Below are positions 44,802 through 53,905 of a stretch of DNA of 55,123 nucleotides, one piece after another. The notes beneath the pieces were generated by a model. That model saw only the letters and a program-made list of their open reading frames with translations, searched no databases and was not told the DNA's origin. The stretch is from Salinivirgaceae bacterium. GTDB taxonomy: Bacteria > Bacteroidota > Bacteroidia > Bacteroidales > Salinivirgaceae. A program made the translations under genes and the position numbers. The stretch is taken from contig PKTE01000072.1 of NCBI GenBank assembly GCA_002869335.1, forward strand, positions 1-55,123. Direction: 5' to 3'. Within the stretch, counting starts at the first letter, position 1. Each line of letters opens with the position of its first letter.

Positions 44802-47800
44802 TTAATTTTTATGTTTCAAATATTTTTCAATTGTTTCCATTCTTACAGTCAATTCCTGAATAGTTTTCTTTAATTCTTTGTTTTCTTTTGCTGTTATTTC
44901 AATCTCCATTTGCTGTTCCTGAATAGCTTTAGTTAATATTGGAACTATCGCACTTCTGTCAGTATAGTACTCATCAGTTTCTTTTTCATAAAAGGTAGAG
45001 CCTGGAATTAAATCCTTTATTTGTTTTCCGTTAAATCCAACAGTCTTGTTATTCAGTTCATTAGATGGGTGAAAATAAATAACATCGATTTTTTTCAATA
45101 TTGAAACTGCATTTTCTTTGTAAGAGGCGACATTTGATTTGTTCGGTGTAGCTGATTTTGTTCCATATGATACAACTCCGCCACTTGAAGTTATATAGCC
45201 TACAGGGCTATTATCCCCATCTGCAAAACGAACCATATAATTTGTGCCTGAATTATTGTCTGTTCCTGTTTGTATGCTAAGACCATATCGATAATTTGAA
45301 TTTCCATCATTTACAAAAATGCCGCAATAGTCAGCATAATTTGCAAAAACTCTAAAACGTCCGTTTATACTTAGGTAGTTTGAATTGAAATCACCATAAA
45401 TTAGTGGTGATGAAGTTGAGCTGTTGTCAATATAGAGTTTGTTTGAGTTTGTTTCATTAAAACCAGCATCATGTCCAATAAATACAGAATATGAAGAGGT
45501 TGAGTTGTATCCAGAAGCATTACCAATGAATACATTGCCAATGCCAGAATTTTTGTACCCAGAACCTTTACCAATAAAAACACATTCACCTGCTGAAGTT
45601 CCTGAATAACATACGTCAGATCCTATGAATACATTACTGCTATTTGTATTATTTAAACCCGCCCTGGTTCCAATATAAGTATTATTTCGAGCAGTCGTGT
45701 TTCGATATCCTGCATAATTTCCTAGAAAGACATTCATCGCTCCTCTTGAATTGTAATATCCACTATTTTCACCAACAAATACATTGTAGTTTCCACTAAA
45801 AGGATCTGTAGTTAAGTTTGTTGACCCAAGATTTGAATACCCCGAAAATTTACCGATAAAAACATTTCCTATTCCATTTTCTGTTAGGTATCCAGATCTG
45901 TAACCAATAAAAGTATTATTCATTCCGGTTGTCATAGTGTAACCAGATTCATATCCCATTATTTGGTTGTAGTTACCTGTTGAAACAGATTGACCAGCAT
46001 CATACCCTAAAAAATAGTTTTCCTTAGTCATATCCATAAAATTAGTTTGAGTAGCTTTTGATGTCCCCCGGCCACTCACCACAAATGCCCCTCTTTTGTG
46101 CCGTGTACCGCCCTTTGTATCTGTAGGAACAATTACTTGCACTGCATCTGGGTAAACCACAAATACATTGTTACCTTCCTTGTCTTTTACGGAGAATAGG
46201 GTATCTCCCGTGGATGCATCAGCTTGCACGGAGAGTTTTGCTGCAGGAGTTGTCGTTCCCACTCCAACATTTCCAGCAGAATTTAACACTAAAGGTAAAC
46301 TACTGTATGAATATATTAGATTGTAACCACTTTGCGCGGACATAATAATTCTTGCGGCACCACTTGACTGCATGCGAATATTACCATCTACGGTTAATCT
46401 TTCGAGTATGTTTGTGGTACCTATTCCAATTCCTAAGCTATTTACAATAAATTTATAAGCAGAGCCATCCTGACTTCGTACTCCAAAATTACCACTGGCA
46501 TCAACCCAAAATGATTTACTACCTACTGCGTATTCACGTAATCGCAAGTGCGTTCCTGCATCATCACCTTCTTGCTCAAAATACCAGGGTCTGTCAGTAT
46601 TAAATTCAAGTAACCGATCACCATCATTGCCTCCTGATACGGAAATTCCTGCATTCCCTCCAACAACTGTTAATTTATAGTCAGGATTTGTTGTTCCAAT
46701 TCCAACATTTCCGCCTGTTTCCTGCAGGGTTATTGGGCCAATATTATTGCCAATTGACATTCGATAATTCTCAGCGCTTGAACCATAATGTGTGATCCCG
46801 GCATAATCGCTACCTGAAGCATCTCCATCATACCCATTTATAAATAAAGTTACCGCATCTGCATCTGTAGTAGTGTTGCCAAAAACAAACTTCGACCAGC
46901 CTGTAGCATCGTACATTTTGAACACTGTTGCGTTATGTGCTCCATATATAGATCCATTTACTGTTAATGTTGATGTGGGATCGTTTGTCCCAATTCCTAC
47001 AGTACCACCATCTGGTATCATAATGACTTTACTCTCGGAATTTACATTTTTAGGAACTACACCAAATGCATAATCCCATCCCTGGTCCTGAGATTGTATG
47101 AAAAAACCGGCTCCATCAAATGTTGGATGAAGTGAAAGCTGTGAGTTATCTCCTGAGCCTAATTGCCCGAAATACCATGGGTGTCGTATGGCTAATTCCA
47201 ATACTCCAGGTTCTTCATTCCAGTTTCTCATTGAGTCTCCAATTATAGCATTACCTAAAACCTGAAGTTTTGCAGTAGGATTAACTACTCCAATTCCAAC
47301 ATATCCACCTCTTATAATTGTGAACTGCGTATTTCCTCCATTAATAATTCGAAAAGGTTGCCCTCCTAGGGTGGACCAACTATGTCTTAGTCCCCAAGAG
47401 CCAGCATCTTGTAAAGTATCATCCACGTAAAGTCTGACGTACGGTTGACGAGTTCCCCCCGAAATGCCAACTGCAATATCAGCGTAGCCACCTTCTGTTG
47501 TATCCATTACACTTAAATTGTGCACAGGATTATTTGTGCCTATTCCAACGTTTCCAATATCATTGATAAAAATCCCCTCATCATCACCATCATTGCTTAA
47601 CCAGTTATTATTAAGTGCCAGGTTTTGGGTAGCCATGTGATACCCAAGGTCTCCACCCAATAATTTCCACCCACTTTGGTAAATGTAAATACCTGATGTA
47701 TTATCGGTTTGGTAAATTATAAGACCTTCAGCAGGGGAGAGAATAGCATTGCGTTGTGCTTGGGTCAATCTTGGCATAAGGAATCCTTTGTTTAGGGATT

Positions 47801-47939
47801 GTACATCTAGCATTGCAGAAGTATGAGGAGTATTTGACTCATCATCAGTAATTATTACATTTTGAGCATTTGTACTAAGGTTTAATGAAAATAATGCTAT
47901 ACAACTTAGCAGCATATAGCTAACGTATTTATTTTTCAT
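44802..47939 (-). CDS. S74-type surface protein, divergent C-terminal chaperone (copy 3)
   Basis: The largest paralogue (1045 residues) has the shared signal peptide (YMLLSCIALFSLNLSTNAQ), N-terminal block, many GIGT repeats and the same central block (FSVKDKEGNNVFVVYPDAVQV). Its head-like repeats (NVFIGKFSGYSN, NVFVGENSGYYN) are numerous. The C-terminus differs: where copies 1 and 2 carry SDK..K, this one reads VVSYGTKSATPNKSNVASYKEN, so the serine-lysine dyad of the S74 self-cleaving chaperone is not recognisable. The following FNGKQIKDLIPGS and the tail (LTKAIQEQQMEIE) still align. It may remain uncleaved. It is preceded by its own promoter at the conserved distance. Codon use looks like its neighbours. 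Confidence 0.82.
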   Translation of the reverse strand: MKNKYVSYMLLSCIALFSLNLSTNAQNVIITDDESNTPHTSAMLDVQSLNKGFLMPRLTQAQRNAILSPAEGLIIYQTDNTSGIYIYQSGWKLLGGDLGYHMATQNLALNNNWLSNDGDDEGIFINDIGNVGIGTNNPVHNLSVMDTTEGGYADIAVGISGGTRQPYVRLYVDDTLQDAGSWGLRHSWSTLGGQPFRIINGGNTQFTIIRGGYVGIGVVNPTAKLQVLGNAIIGDSMRNWNEEPGVLELAIRHPWYFGQLGSGDNSQLSLHPTFDGAGFFIQSQDQGWDYAFGVVPKNVNSESKVIMIPDGGTVGIGTNDPTSTLTVNGSIYGAHNATVFKMYDATGWSKFVFGNTTTDADAVTLFINGYDGDASGSDYAGITHYGSSAENYRMSIGNNIGPITLQETGGNVGIGTTNPDYKLTVVGGNAGISVSGGNDGDRLLEFNTDRPWYFEQEGDDAGTHLRLREYAVGSKSFWVDASGNFGVRSQDGSAYKFIVNSLGIGIGTTNILERLTVDGNIRMQSSGAARIIMSAQSGYNLIYSYSSLPLVLNSAGNVGVGTTTPAAKLSVQADASTGDTLFSVKDKEGNNVFVVYPDAVQVIVPTDTKGGTRHKRGAFVVSGRGTSKATQTNFMDMTKENYFLGYDAGQSVSTGNYNQIMGYESGYTMTTGMNNTFIGYRSGYLTENGIGNVFIGKFSGYSNLGSTNLTTDPFSGNYNVFVGENSGYYNSRGAMNVFLGNYAGYRNTTARNNTYIGTRAGLNNTNSSNVFIGSDVCYSGTSAGECVFIGKGSGYKNSGIGNVFIGNASGYNSTSSYSVFIGHDAGFNETNSNKLYIDNSSTSSPLIYGDFNSNYLSINGRFRVFANYADYCGIFVNDGNSNYRYGLSIQTGTDNNSGTNYMVRFADGDNSPVGYITSSGGVVSYGTKSATPNKSNVASYKENAVSILKKIDVIYFHPSNELNNKTVGFNGKQIKDLIPGSTFYEKETDEYYTDRSAIVPILTKAIQEQQMEIEITAKENKELKKTIQELTVRMETIEKYLKHKN

Positions 47940-48064
47940 TGGCTCAGAAGTTATATTAGACCTACCGTTGTTTCGAAACTATTCAGAGAGAAATGTGAAT
48001 ATTGTACTAAGCTTTGCTTCCCAATATCATTTGCGTGAAGTACCTTTTCACATGCAATAATGAA

Positions 48065-48097
48065 TAAATTTACGGCAATTGTTATAGAATTCCTAAA
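48065..48097 (-). promoter_or_regulatory. Promoter of S74 gene copy 3
   Basis: TAAATTTA (48065-48072 on the minus strand) with TTTA rather than TTTG 21 bases further upstream. It lies 126 bases from the ATG. Preceding CCG is shared with copy 1. Confidence 0.45.
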
Positions 48098-48175
48098 AAG
48101 AATTATTTAGTATATGTGCTTGTCTATTAAACTATTGAGCGGATTGTTTGCTGGCCGAGGGTTTCGAGAATAGAA

Positions 48176-48487
48176 TTATTTTTTCTTAAATAATTTTCGC
48201 ATTTTGCTTTTAATAATTAGCAAGAGTTCTTTGCCTAAAAAGAAAAGTGAGCCATAAAAAAGTACTTCCCCTGCTATGAAAACACCTAAAATAACTCCAC
48301 CGATTTGTGCTGTAGTCAAATCGAGTTGGTTTCCAATTACAGCACCAATAGCGGGAGAACCAACAATAAGAATATAGCTAATAATTTGCACCACAAACAT
48401 AGCCTTTTTGAATGGAGTATTTACCAGATCCTTAAGTGAGCGGGTTTTGGATTGTGATGTGTCAGCCTGGTCAGATGCTTTACTCAT
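48176..48487 (-). CDS. Small two-helix membrane protein
   Basis: The 103-residue protein has two hydrophobic segments (MFVVQIISYILIVGSPAIGAVIG and GGVILGVFIAGEVLFYGSLFFLG) flanked by charged ends (NTPFKKA and KSKMRKLFKKK). The pattern recalls the transporter-suffix family of small proteins that carries F.GKE.L near the end, but I cannot confirm membership. The basic C-terminal tail should lie in the cytoplasm. It lies 74 bases downstream of the tRNA-Arg terminator. Function unknown. Confidence 0.7.
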   Translation of the reverse strand: MSKASDQADTSQSKTRSLKDLVNTPFKKAMFVVQIISYILIVGSPAIGAVIGNQLDLTTAQIGGVILGVFIAGEVLFYGSLFFLGKELLLIIKSKMRKLFKKK

Positions 48488-48561
48488 TGGATTTTTTGAA
48501 TAAATAGATAAAGTTTTATTGCATCTAGGACAATTACATGGGCCTATTGTTTTATACTATC

Positions 48562-48599
48562 AATAAAAAAACGAGTACCAAACTTGCGTCTGATACTCG
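48562..48599 (-). terminator. Terminator downstream of tRNA-Arg
   Basis: CGAGTA(C) / (A)TACTCG pairs around a 16-base loop and, on the minus strand, is followed by TTTTTTTATTG. It lies 21 bases after the tRNA 3' end. Confidence 0.6.
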
Positions 48600-48619
48600 C
48601 TCTCTCATTCCTGTCTCTG

Positions 48620-48693
48620 TGATTCCACCAGGACTCGAACCTGGAACCTACAGCTTAGAAGGCTGTTGCTCTATCCAGTTGAGCTATGGAACC
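48620..48693 (-). tRNA. tRNA-Arg (anticodon UCU)
   Basis: The minus strand folds into a cloverleaf. The acceptor stem GGTTCCA / TGGAATC has one G-T pair. The D arm is GCTC...GAGC, the anticodon arm ACAGC-CTTCTAA-GCTGT carries anticodon TCT, and the T arm is CCAGG-TTCGAGT-CCTGG. The discriminator is A and no CCA is encoded. The length is 74 bases, ordinary for Arg. The plus-strand track ORF at 48538-48732 is a translation of this tRNA and is spurious. Confidence 0.96.
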
Positions 48694-48751
48694 ATCTATA
48701 ATTTCGGAGGGCAAAAGTATAAAAACTTTTGAATAATTCCTTCCTTTTTTG

Positions 48752-49402
48752 TCATTTTTTTAATTTTTGAAGTTTGCCATAGTGCTTACAAAAATCTTTT
48801 AATCCACATGGCTTGCACTTCGGCGTACGAGCCAGACACACATAGCGTCCGTGTAGAATTAACCAATGATGTGCGCGTGGAATTAATTCCTCAGGTATAT
48901 GTTTTACTAACTGTTTTTCGGTTTCTAAAGGTGTTTTCGCATTAAAGGTTAACCCAATACGTGCTGCCACACGAAATACATGCGTATCAACTGCCATTGC
49001 GGGCTTATTGTAGATAACCGAGGCAATTACATTGGCTGTTTTACGTCCTACACCTGGTAATTTCTGTAGTTCTGTAATATCTGCTGGCACTTCGCTGTTG
49101 AAATCAGCAACCAGCATTTTAGCCATTCCACTCAAATGCTTGGCTTTATTGTTAGGATACGAACAGGATTTAATATACTCAAAAATATTCTCTACACTTG
49201 CTTCAGCTAATTGTTCTGCGGTAGGATAAGTCGCAAAAAGTGGAGGTGTGATTTGATTCACTCTTTTGTCGGTGCACTGTGCTGATAAAATTACAGCCAC
49301 TAAAAGCTCATACGGATCTCTATGGTGCAGTTCAGTCTCAGCCACAGGCATCGCTTCTAGAAAATAATCAATTACCTTTTGAAATCGTTGTTCTTTGCGC
49401 AT
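48752..49402 (-). CDS. nth: Endonuclease III (DNA glycosylase/AP lyase)
   Basis: This repair enzyme removes oxidised pyrimidines and nicks the resulting abasic site. The 216-residue reading from MRKEQRFQKVID matches the family length; the track's 25 extra residues (MSFGISSLWLSYLEQ) precede it and look like upstream sequence. Seen are VILSAQCTDKRVN, the helix-hairpin-helix LPGVGRKTANV with the catalytic lysine, AVDTHVFRVAAR with the catalytic aspartate, and the [4Fe-4S] motif C-x6-C-x2-C-x5-C (CLARTPKCKPCGLKDFC). It is transcribed on its own next to tRNA-Arg. Confidence 0.96.
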   Translation of the reverse strand: MRKEQRFQKVIDYFLEAMPVAETELHHRDPYELLVAVILSAQCTDKRVNQITPPLFATYPTAEQLAEASVENIFEYIKSCSYPNNKAKHLSGMAKMLVADFNSEVPADITELQKLPGVGRKTANVIASVIYNKPAMAVDTHVFRVAARIGLTFNAKTPLETEKQLVKHIPEELIPRAHHWLILHGRYVCLARTPKCKPCGLKDFCKHYGKLQKLKK

Positions 49403-49621
49403 TTGTCTATGTTTTTGGCAAAAATAATCATTTTGTTCCAAGTAACTCAGCCATAAACTTGAAATGCCGAAAGACAAGACAAATTAAAATTTATGTTTTT
49501 CGGGACGTTAACCCTAAAATGTTTTCTGTTCTTTTCCGAACATAAATTTATTACAATGGTTAAAATAATTGACTTTACGCAAATTTTAGCACATTTGTAT
49601 TTCATTTTTGTTATCAAAAAT

Positions 49622-52045
49622 ATGATCCGTATGAAAGCTTTATTATCAATATTTTTTGTAACTATTTTATTGGCAGGATATGCACAAGATATTTTAATTG
49701 TTGATGCTGAGAATAAAAGACCAGTTGCTGATGTGCTTATTTTTAATGAGCCATATACACACTCTGTCCTGACAAATAGATCGGGAAAGGCATCGCTTAA
49801 AGAATTTTATTCAAAGGATAGAATAATTATACAGCATCCAGCTTATCGTAATGTGGTAACTAGTATAGAAAAGATTGCTGCAAACGACTACAAAATTATG
49901 TTCGAACCATCTAATTTGGAGTTGGGTGAGGTTACTGTTTCTGCCAATAAGTGGGAACAGGATATTGAGGAAGTTCCAAATCAAATTGCAATTATTCCTA
50001 AAAGAGATGTGGAGTTTGGTAATCCTCAAACTTCTGCTGATTTGTTAAGTAATAGCGGACTAGTGTATGTTCAAAAAAGCCAGTTAGGTGGAGGAAGCCC
50101 TATGATTAGAGGTTTTGCAGCAAATGCTGTTTTGCTTGTTGTGGATGGTGTCCGTATGAACAATGCTATTTTCAGAAGTGGAAATTTGCAAAATGTAATC
50201 AATATCGATCCTAACTTTGTAGAGGATTCTGAGGTTATTTTCGGTCCCGGTTCTATTATTTATGGTTCTGATGCCCTGGGTGGTGTAATGGATTTTCATA
50301 CTTTGCGACCTGAGTTGTCAACTACAGATACGTTTAAAGTTTCAGGTTCTGCAATGATGCGTTATGCTACAGTAAATAATGAAAATACACTTCATTTGAA
50401 TGTGAATGGCGGAAGCAATAAATGGGCGTTTCGAACAGCAGCCACATATAGCAAATTTGGCGATTTGCGCATGGGTAGTAATGGAGGAGAGGATAGCTAT
50501 CAACGCAATTTTTATGTTGAACGAGTTAATGGAAAAGATTCCTTGTTTCGAAGTAATGATCCTTATTTGCAGGAGAAATCGGGTTATGAGCAAATGAACT
50601 TTATGCAGAAAGTACGCTTCCGTCCCGGTAAACATTTCGACATTACCTATGGTTTGCATGTGTCAACCACTTCAGATATTCCTCGTTACGATAGATTAAT
50701 AGAATTTGACAACGATGATAATATTGATGATACTTTGAAGTACTCAGATTGGTATTATGGGCCTCAGGAATGGATCATGAATAACGTGCAAATGAAATAT
50801 GCCAATGCAACTTCTATTTTCGATCAAGTTAAGTTGACTATGGCTCATCAGTTATTCAAGGAGAGTCGTCACAAACGTAAGTTCAATAGTACCTCAAAAG
50901 GGGAGCAATTCGAGAAGGTGAATGCTTACACTATTAATCTTGATGCAGAAAAACGTATAGATCGTCACGAACTCTTTTATGGTGCTGAGTATTTATTTAA
51001 TGATGTGCAAAGTACTGCTTTCGATAAGAATATTTTGGATATGAGCACAGTGCCTGACCAGACACGCTATCCTGATGGTACAAATTATTATCAGACTATG
51101 GCTTTATATGCCAGTTACAAGCATGTTTTAGGTAGGGAGTTCTATGGAACGGCAGGGGTCAGGTATTCGCATGTATTACTTTCATCAAATATTGAAAATA
51201 ATCTGCTCAATTTGCCTGAAACATCCTATTCCCTGAATACTGGAGCATTGACAGGTGCATTAGGATTGGTTAAAATGTTTCCGGCACAGCAATTTCGTAT
51301 TGCCGCTAATGTAAGCAGTGGATTTCGTGCACCTAATTTAGACGATATTGCTAAGGTATTCGATTCTGAACCTGGTTCTGTAATTGTACCCAATAATGAT
51401 TTGAATCCTGAGTATGCTTATAATGCTGATTTGACATTAACTAAAGAATTTGGTAATACCGCATTCATTAGGTTAACCGGATTTTATACCTTTTTAGATG
51501 ATGCAATTGTGCGCAGATCCTTTACAATTGACGGTCAGGATAGTATTATGTATGATGGAGTATTGAGTAGTGTGAAAGCCAATGTAAATGCCGGAAATGC
51601 CGTGATTTATGGTATGTCTGCCGACGCACAGGTAGCTCTATCACGAATTTTGAAACTAAAAGGTACCATAACCTGGACTGATGGAGAAGATGATGAGGGT
51701 GAACCTCTTCGCCATGCATCGCCTTTATTTGGGACTACTCATCTTATTTTTGAGAAAAGAGACTTGAAAGCTGATCTTTTTTTACGATTTAACGGAGAGG
51801 TTTCATACGAGAATTTAGCTCCTTCTGAACAGGATAAACCGCATATGTATGCATCAGATAGTAATGGAAATCCTTATAGCCCAGGCTGGCAAACAGTTAA
51901 TTTTAGGGTTAGTTATCAATTGAACGAGCATTTAATATTAAATGCAAGTGTTGAAAATATTTTCGATCAAATGTACAGATCTTATAGTAGCGGTATTGTG
52001 GCTCCGGGAAGAAATATTGTACTTTCAGGAAGGTATATGTTTTAA
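49622..52045 (+). CDS. TonB-dependent receptor, hemin/siderophore type
   Basis: The mature protein starts after MKALLSIFFVTILLAGYAQ. A short CarboxypepD_reg domain (ILIVDAENKRPVADVLIFNE) precedes the plug (ELGEVTVSANKWEQDIEEVP, SADLLSNSGLVYVQKS, GGGSPMIRGFAANAVLLVVDGVRMNNA) and a 22-strand barrel ending NIFDQMYRSYSSG...VLSGRYMF with terminal Phe. The GGGSPMIRGF and GVRMNNAIFRSGN stretch recalls the haemoglobin/haem-receptor branch, so haem or another iron compound is a possible substrate. The track ORF begins 129 bases earlier; I prefer the ATG at 49622 (MIRMKALL) because the signal peptide fits from there, and 49631 is equally possible. It has no SusD partner. Confidence 0.9.
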   Translation: MIRMKALLSIFFVTILLAGYAQDILIVDAENKRPVADVLIFNEPYTHSVLTNRSGKASLKEFYSKDRIIIQHPAYRNVVTSIEKIAANDYKIMFEPSNLELGEVTVSANKWEQDIEEVPNQIAIIPKRDVEFGNPQTSADLLSNSGLVYVQKSQLGGGSPMIRGFAANAVLLVVDGVRMNNAIFRSGNLQNVINIDPNFVEDSEVIFGPGSIIYGSDALGGVMDFHTLRPELSTTDTFKVSGSAMMRYATVNNENTLHLNVNGGSNKWAFRTAATYSKFGDLRMGSNGGEDSYQRNFYVERVNGKDSLFRSNDPYLQEKSGYEQMNFMQKVRFRPGKHFDITYGLHVSTTSDIPRYDRLIEFDNDDNIDDTLKYSDWYYGPQEWIMNNVQMKYANATSIFDQVKLTMAHQLFKESRHKRKFNSTSKGEQFEKVNAYTINLDAEKRIDRHELFYGAEYLFNDVQSTAFDKNILDMSTVPDQTRYPDGTNYYQTMALYASYKHVLGREFYGTAGVRYSHVLLSSNIENNLLNLPETSYSLNTGALTGALGLVKMFPAQQFRIAANVSSGFRAPNLDDIAKVFDSEPGSVIVPNNDLNPEYAYNADLTLTKEFGNTAFIRLTGFYTFLDDAIVRRSFTIDGQDSIMYDGVLSSVKANVNAGNAVIYGMSADAQVALSRILKLKGTITWTDGEDDEGEPLRHASPLFGTTHLIFEKRDLKADLFLRFNGEVSYENLAPSEQDKPHMYASDSNGNPYSPGWQTVNFRVSYQLNEHLILNASVENIFDQMYRSYSSGIVAPGRNIVLSGRYMF

Positions 52046-52124
52046 AGTTCCAAGTTTCAGTTTAATTTCAAACCTGAAACAAAAATTCGTATATTTATAC
52101 TATTAAACCAAAAACTAACACGTT

Positions 52125-52466
52125 ATGCCTTATTTTAAAGTAACAACAAATGTAGCCATTCAAGAGCCCAGAATGAGTAAGTTTTTAGAGGATATGCATC
52201 AGTTTGTGGTAGAGGAGCTTGGGAAACCAGAAAAGTATGTAATGACGGCTGTAGATGATCAAGTGGCTATGCGATTTGGAGGCAGTGATGCTCCATTGGC
52301 ATTTGTTGAGTTTAAAAGTATCGGGTTATCAGATACTAAAAAGCTCTCGACAGCTATTTGTGATCTTTTACGCTTAAAGCTAAATATTCCTGTTGATCGC
52401 ACTTACATTGAATTTGTAGATGAACCACGTGATAAATTTGGATATAACCGTACTACTTTTGAATAG
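52125..52466 (+). CDS. MIF-family tautomerase
   Basis: This 113-residue protein starts MPYFKVTTN, which gives the N-terminal catalytic proline of the MIF/tautomerase superfamily once Met is removed. The beta-alpha-beta halves are visible (MSKFLEDMHQFVVEELGKPEKYVMTAV, then LAFVEFKSIG and LSTAICDLLRLKLNIPVDRTYIEFVD). MIF-like bacterial proteins act as phenylpyruvate tautomerases in vitro; the physiological role is usually unknown. It stands alone between the TonB receptor (79 bases upstream) and a convergent hydrolase gene (3-base gap). Confidence 0.88.
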   Translation: MPYFKVTTNVAIQEPRMSKFLEDMHQFVVEELGKPEKYVMTAVDDQVAMRFGGSDAPLAFVEFKSIGLSDTKKLSTAICDLLRLKLNIPVDRTYIEFVDEPRDKFGYNRTTFE

Positions 52467-52469
52467 AAG

Positions 52470-53696
52470 TTAAGCGGCAGGGTCAGGAAAATGACATTGA
52501 TTAAATTGTGGTATATCAGGCACTATTGCTTCAATTGGAGTGTTTAAGTAATTATCCAGTACAAGTCGTAGTAATTCATTACGACTAAACATGGCTCCAG
52601 TTTTCAGATTTTTTAGTATTACAATTGTTAGTTTTTCGTCTGGCACTCTAATTAACAGACTTTTAAATCCTTGCCACCAACCGGCATGGTATAGTACTTT
52701 TTGACCATTATAAGAAAAAATGCGCCATCCGTAACCATAATTATGCTTGAAGTGGGCTGGTTTACCCATAGGTTCAAAAGCAAGAGCCAGGGTATCAGTA
52801 TTTAAAATTTTACCCGAATAAAGTCCCTGATCCCATTTAAACATGTCTTCTGCAGTGGAGTATATTCCTTTATCTCCATATGTCCCGTTTAAATAAGCTT
52901 CTGTTACAATTTTCCAATGGTATTTATATCCTTCAGCAATATTGGGCACTGTATCATTTTTACCAGCTACATATACAAACGTATCATCCATTCCAAGTGG
53001 CTCGAATATATTTTTATGCATATATTCGGGATAAGACATTCCACTAACTTTTTCAATAATGGATGCTAAAAGCATATATCCTGAATTGCTATAGTCAAAT
53101 CTTCTACCAGGCGGATAATAGGGAATAGGTTTATATTCTTTCCACAATCTTATTATATCATTGTTAGTGTATGTTGTGCTTTTATCCTCAACTATCCGGT
53201 CAATGAAATAAATATAGTTTGATAGACCACTTCTGTGAACCAGCAATTGGTGGATAGTAAATCCCTGATACGGTAAATCAGGGAAAAACTTGGATATAGA
53301 ATCTTTTAAATTAAGTTTACCCTGTGCGTAGAGCTGTAAAATTGCAACTGCTGTAAATTGCTTACTTACAGAGCCTATCTGGAATTTTGTATGTTTATTT
53401 ATACTGTCTTTTTCTTTATAGTTTGCCCAGCCTTTATAACCTTCATAAATTAATTTATTATCCCAACCAACTAAGATAGTCCCGTTGAATCCAAACCTAC
53501 TTTTATTATTTAATGAATTGTCAAGATCATTGCGAAGATTTACATACCATGATGTGTCTTCAGGGTGAGAAAACTTTGTTTCAATGGGGCTGTTATTTCT
53601 TTTTTCCCAATCACTTGTGAAAACGATGTATAACAATATAGTGGTGAAAACCACTAGAAGTATTTCAGGTATTTTATAATTGCGACTGTGACTCAT
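52470..53696 (-). CDS. Serine hydrolase of the beta-lactamase/class C family
   Basis: Penicillin-binding-protein-like fold: SxxK nucleophile motif IGSVSKQFTAVAIL, YxN motif RFDYSNSGYML, and HAGWWQG in place of the KTG box. An N-terminal hydrophobic helix (ILLVVFTTILLYIVF, residues about 10-25) anchors or exports it. These proteins act as esterases or D-aminopeptidase/peptidase-like enzymes; resistance to beta-lactams cannot be inferred. I prefer the ATG at 53696 (MSHSRNYKI); the track's earlier TTG start adds 10 residues with no domain. No related gene is adjacent. Confidence 0.87.
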   Translation of the reverse strand: MSHSRNYKIPEILLVVFTTILLYIVFTSDWEKRNNSPIETKFSHPEDTSWYVNLRNDLDNSLNNKSRFGFNGTILVGWDNKLIYEGYKGWANYKEKDSINKHTKFQIGSVSKQFTAVAILQLYAQGKLNLKDSISKFFPDLPYQGFTIHQLLVHRSGLSNYIYFIDRIVEDKSTTYTNNDIIRLWKEYKPIPYYPPGRRFDYSNSGYMLLASIIEKVSGMSYPEYMHKNIFEPLGMDDTFVYVAGKNDTVPNIAEGYKYHWKIVTEAYLNGTYGDKGIYSTAEDMFKWDQGLYSGKILNTDTLALAFEPMGKPAHFKHNYGYGWRIFSYNGQKVLYHAGWWQGFKSLLIRVPDEKLTIVILKNLKTGAMFSRNELLRLVLDNYLNTPIEAIVPDIPQFNQCHFPDPAA

Positions 53697-53849
53697 TTGC
53701 GTTTTTACTTTGTAATAGTCTAACAACCTTATTAAAATATGGTTGCACCTTATGATAAATCAATGCAAAAGTAAATATTTTTCCGAAATCGCAATTTGCA
53801 GTTAGTAAATAATCTGTTGGTTTAGAAACTTGATCAAATATTGGGTAAT

Positions 53850-53889
53850 AAAAAATGAGATTACTCCTTGCCAGGCAATCTCATTTTTT
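53850..53889 (-). terminator. Terminator after ppa
   Basis: AAAAATGAGATT / AATCTCATTTTT is a 12-bp perfect stem around a 14-base loop. On the minus strand it ends in TTTTT. It lies 16 bases after the pyrophosphatase stop. Its plus-strand T-run could also serve read-through in the opposite direction. Confidence 0.75.
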
Positions 53890-53905
53890 GGAAATTTATA
53901 ATTAT

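Noticed and set aside
39700-46000. CRISPR-like spaced repeats (AATACATT / AAAAACATT every 30-60 bases)
   Set aside because: They are in frame inside the S74 genes and encode the FIGxxAGY head repeats; spacing and sequence vary with codons.
39018-47939. Possible prophage tail-fibre region because of S74 domains
   Set aside because: All three proteins have signal peptides and no phage structural, integrase or lysis genes surround them, so they are cellular secreted proteins.
48538-48732. 64-aa plus-strand ORF in the track
   Set aside because: It is a translation of the antisense of tRNA-Arg (GLEPGTYSLEGCCSIQLSYG is the typical signature).
49493-49621. Extended N-terminus of the TonB receptor in the track ORF
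   Set aside because: The added residues contain no signal peptide; the export signal begins at MIRMKALL (49622) and the upstream part reads like intergenic sequence.
52064-52090. Hairpin GTTTCAG/CTGAAAC as a terminator after the TonB receptor
   Set aside because: The 13-base loop is long and no T-run follows.
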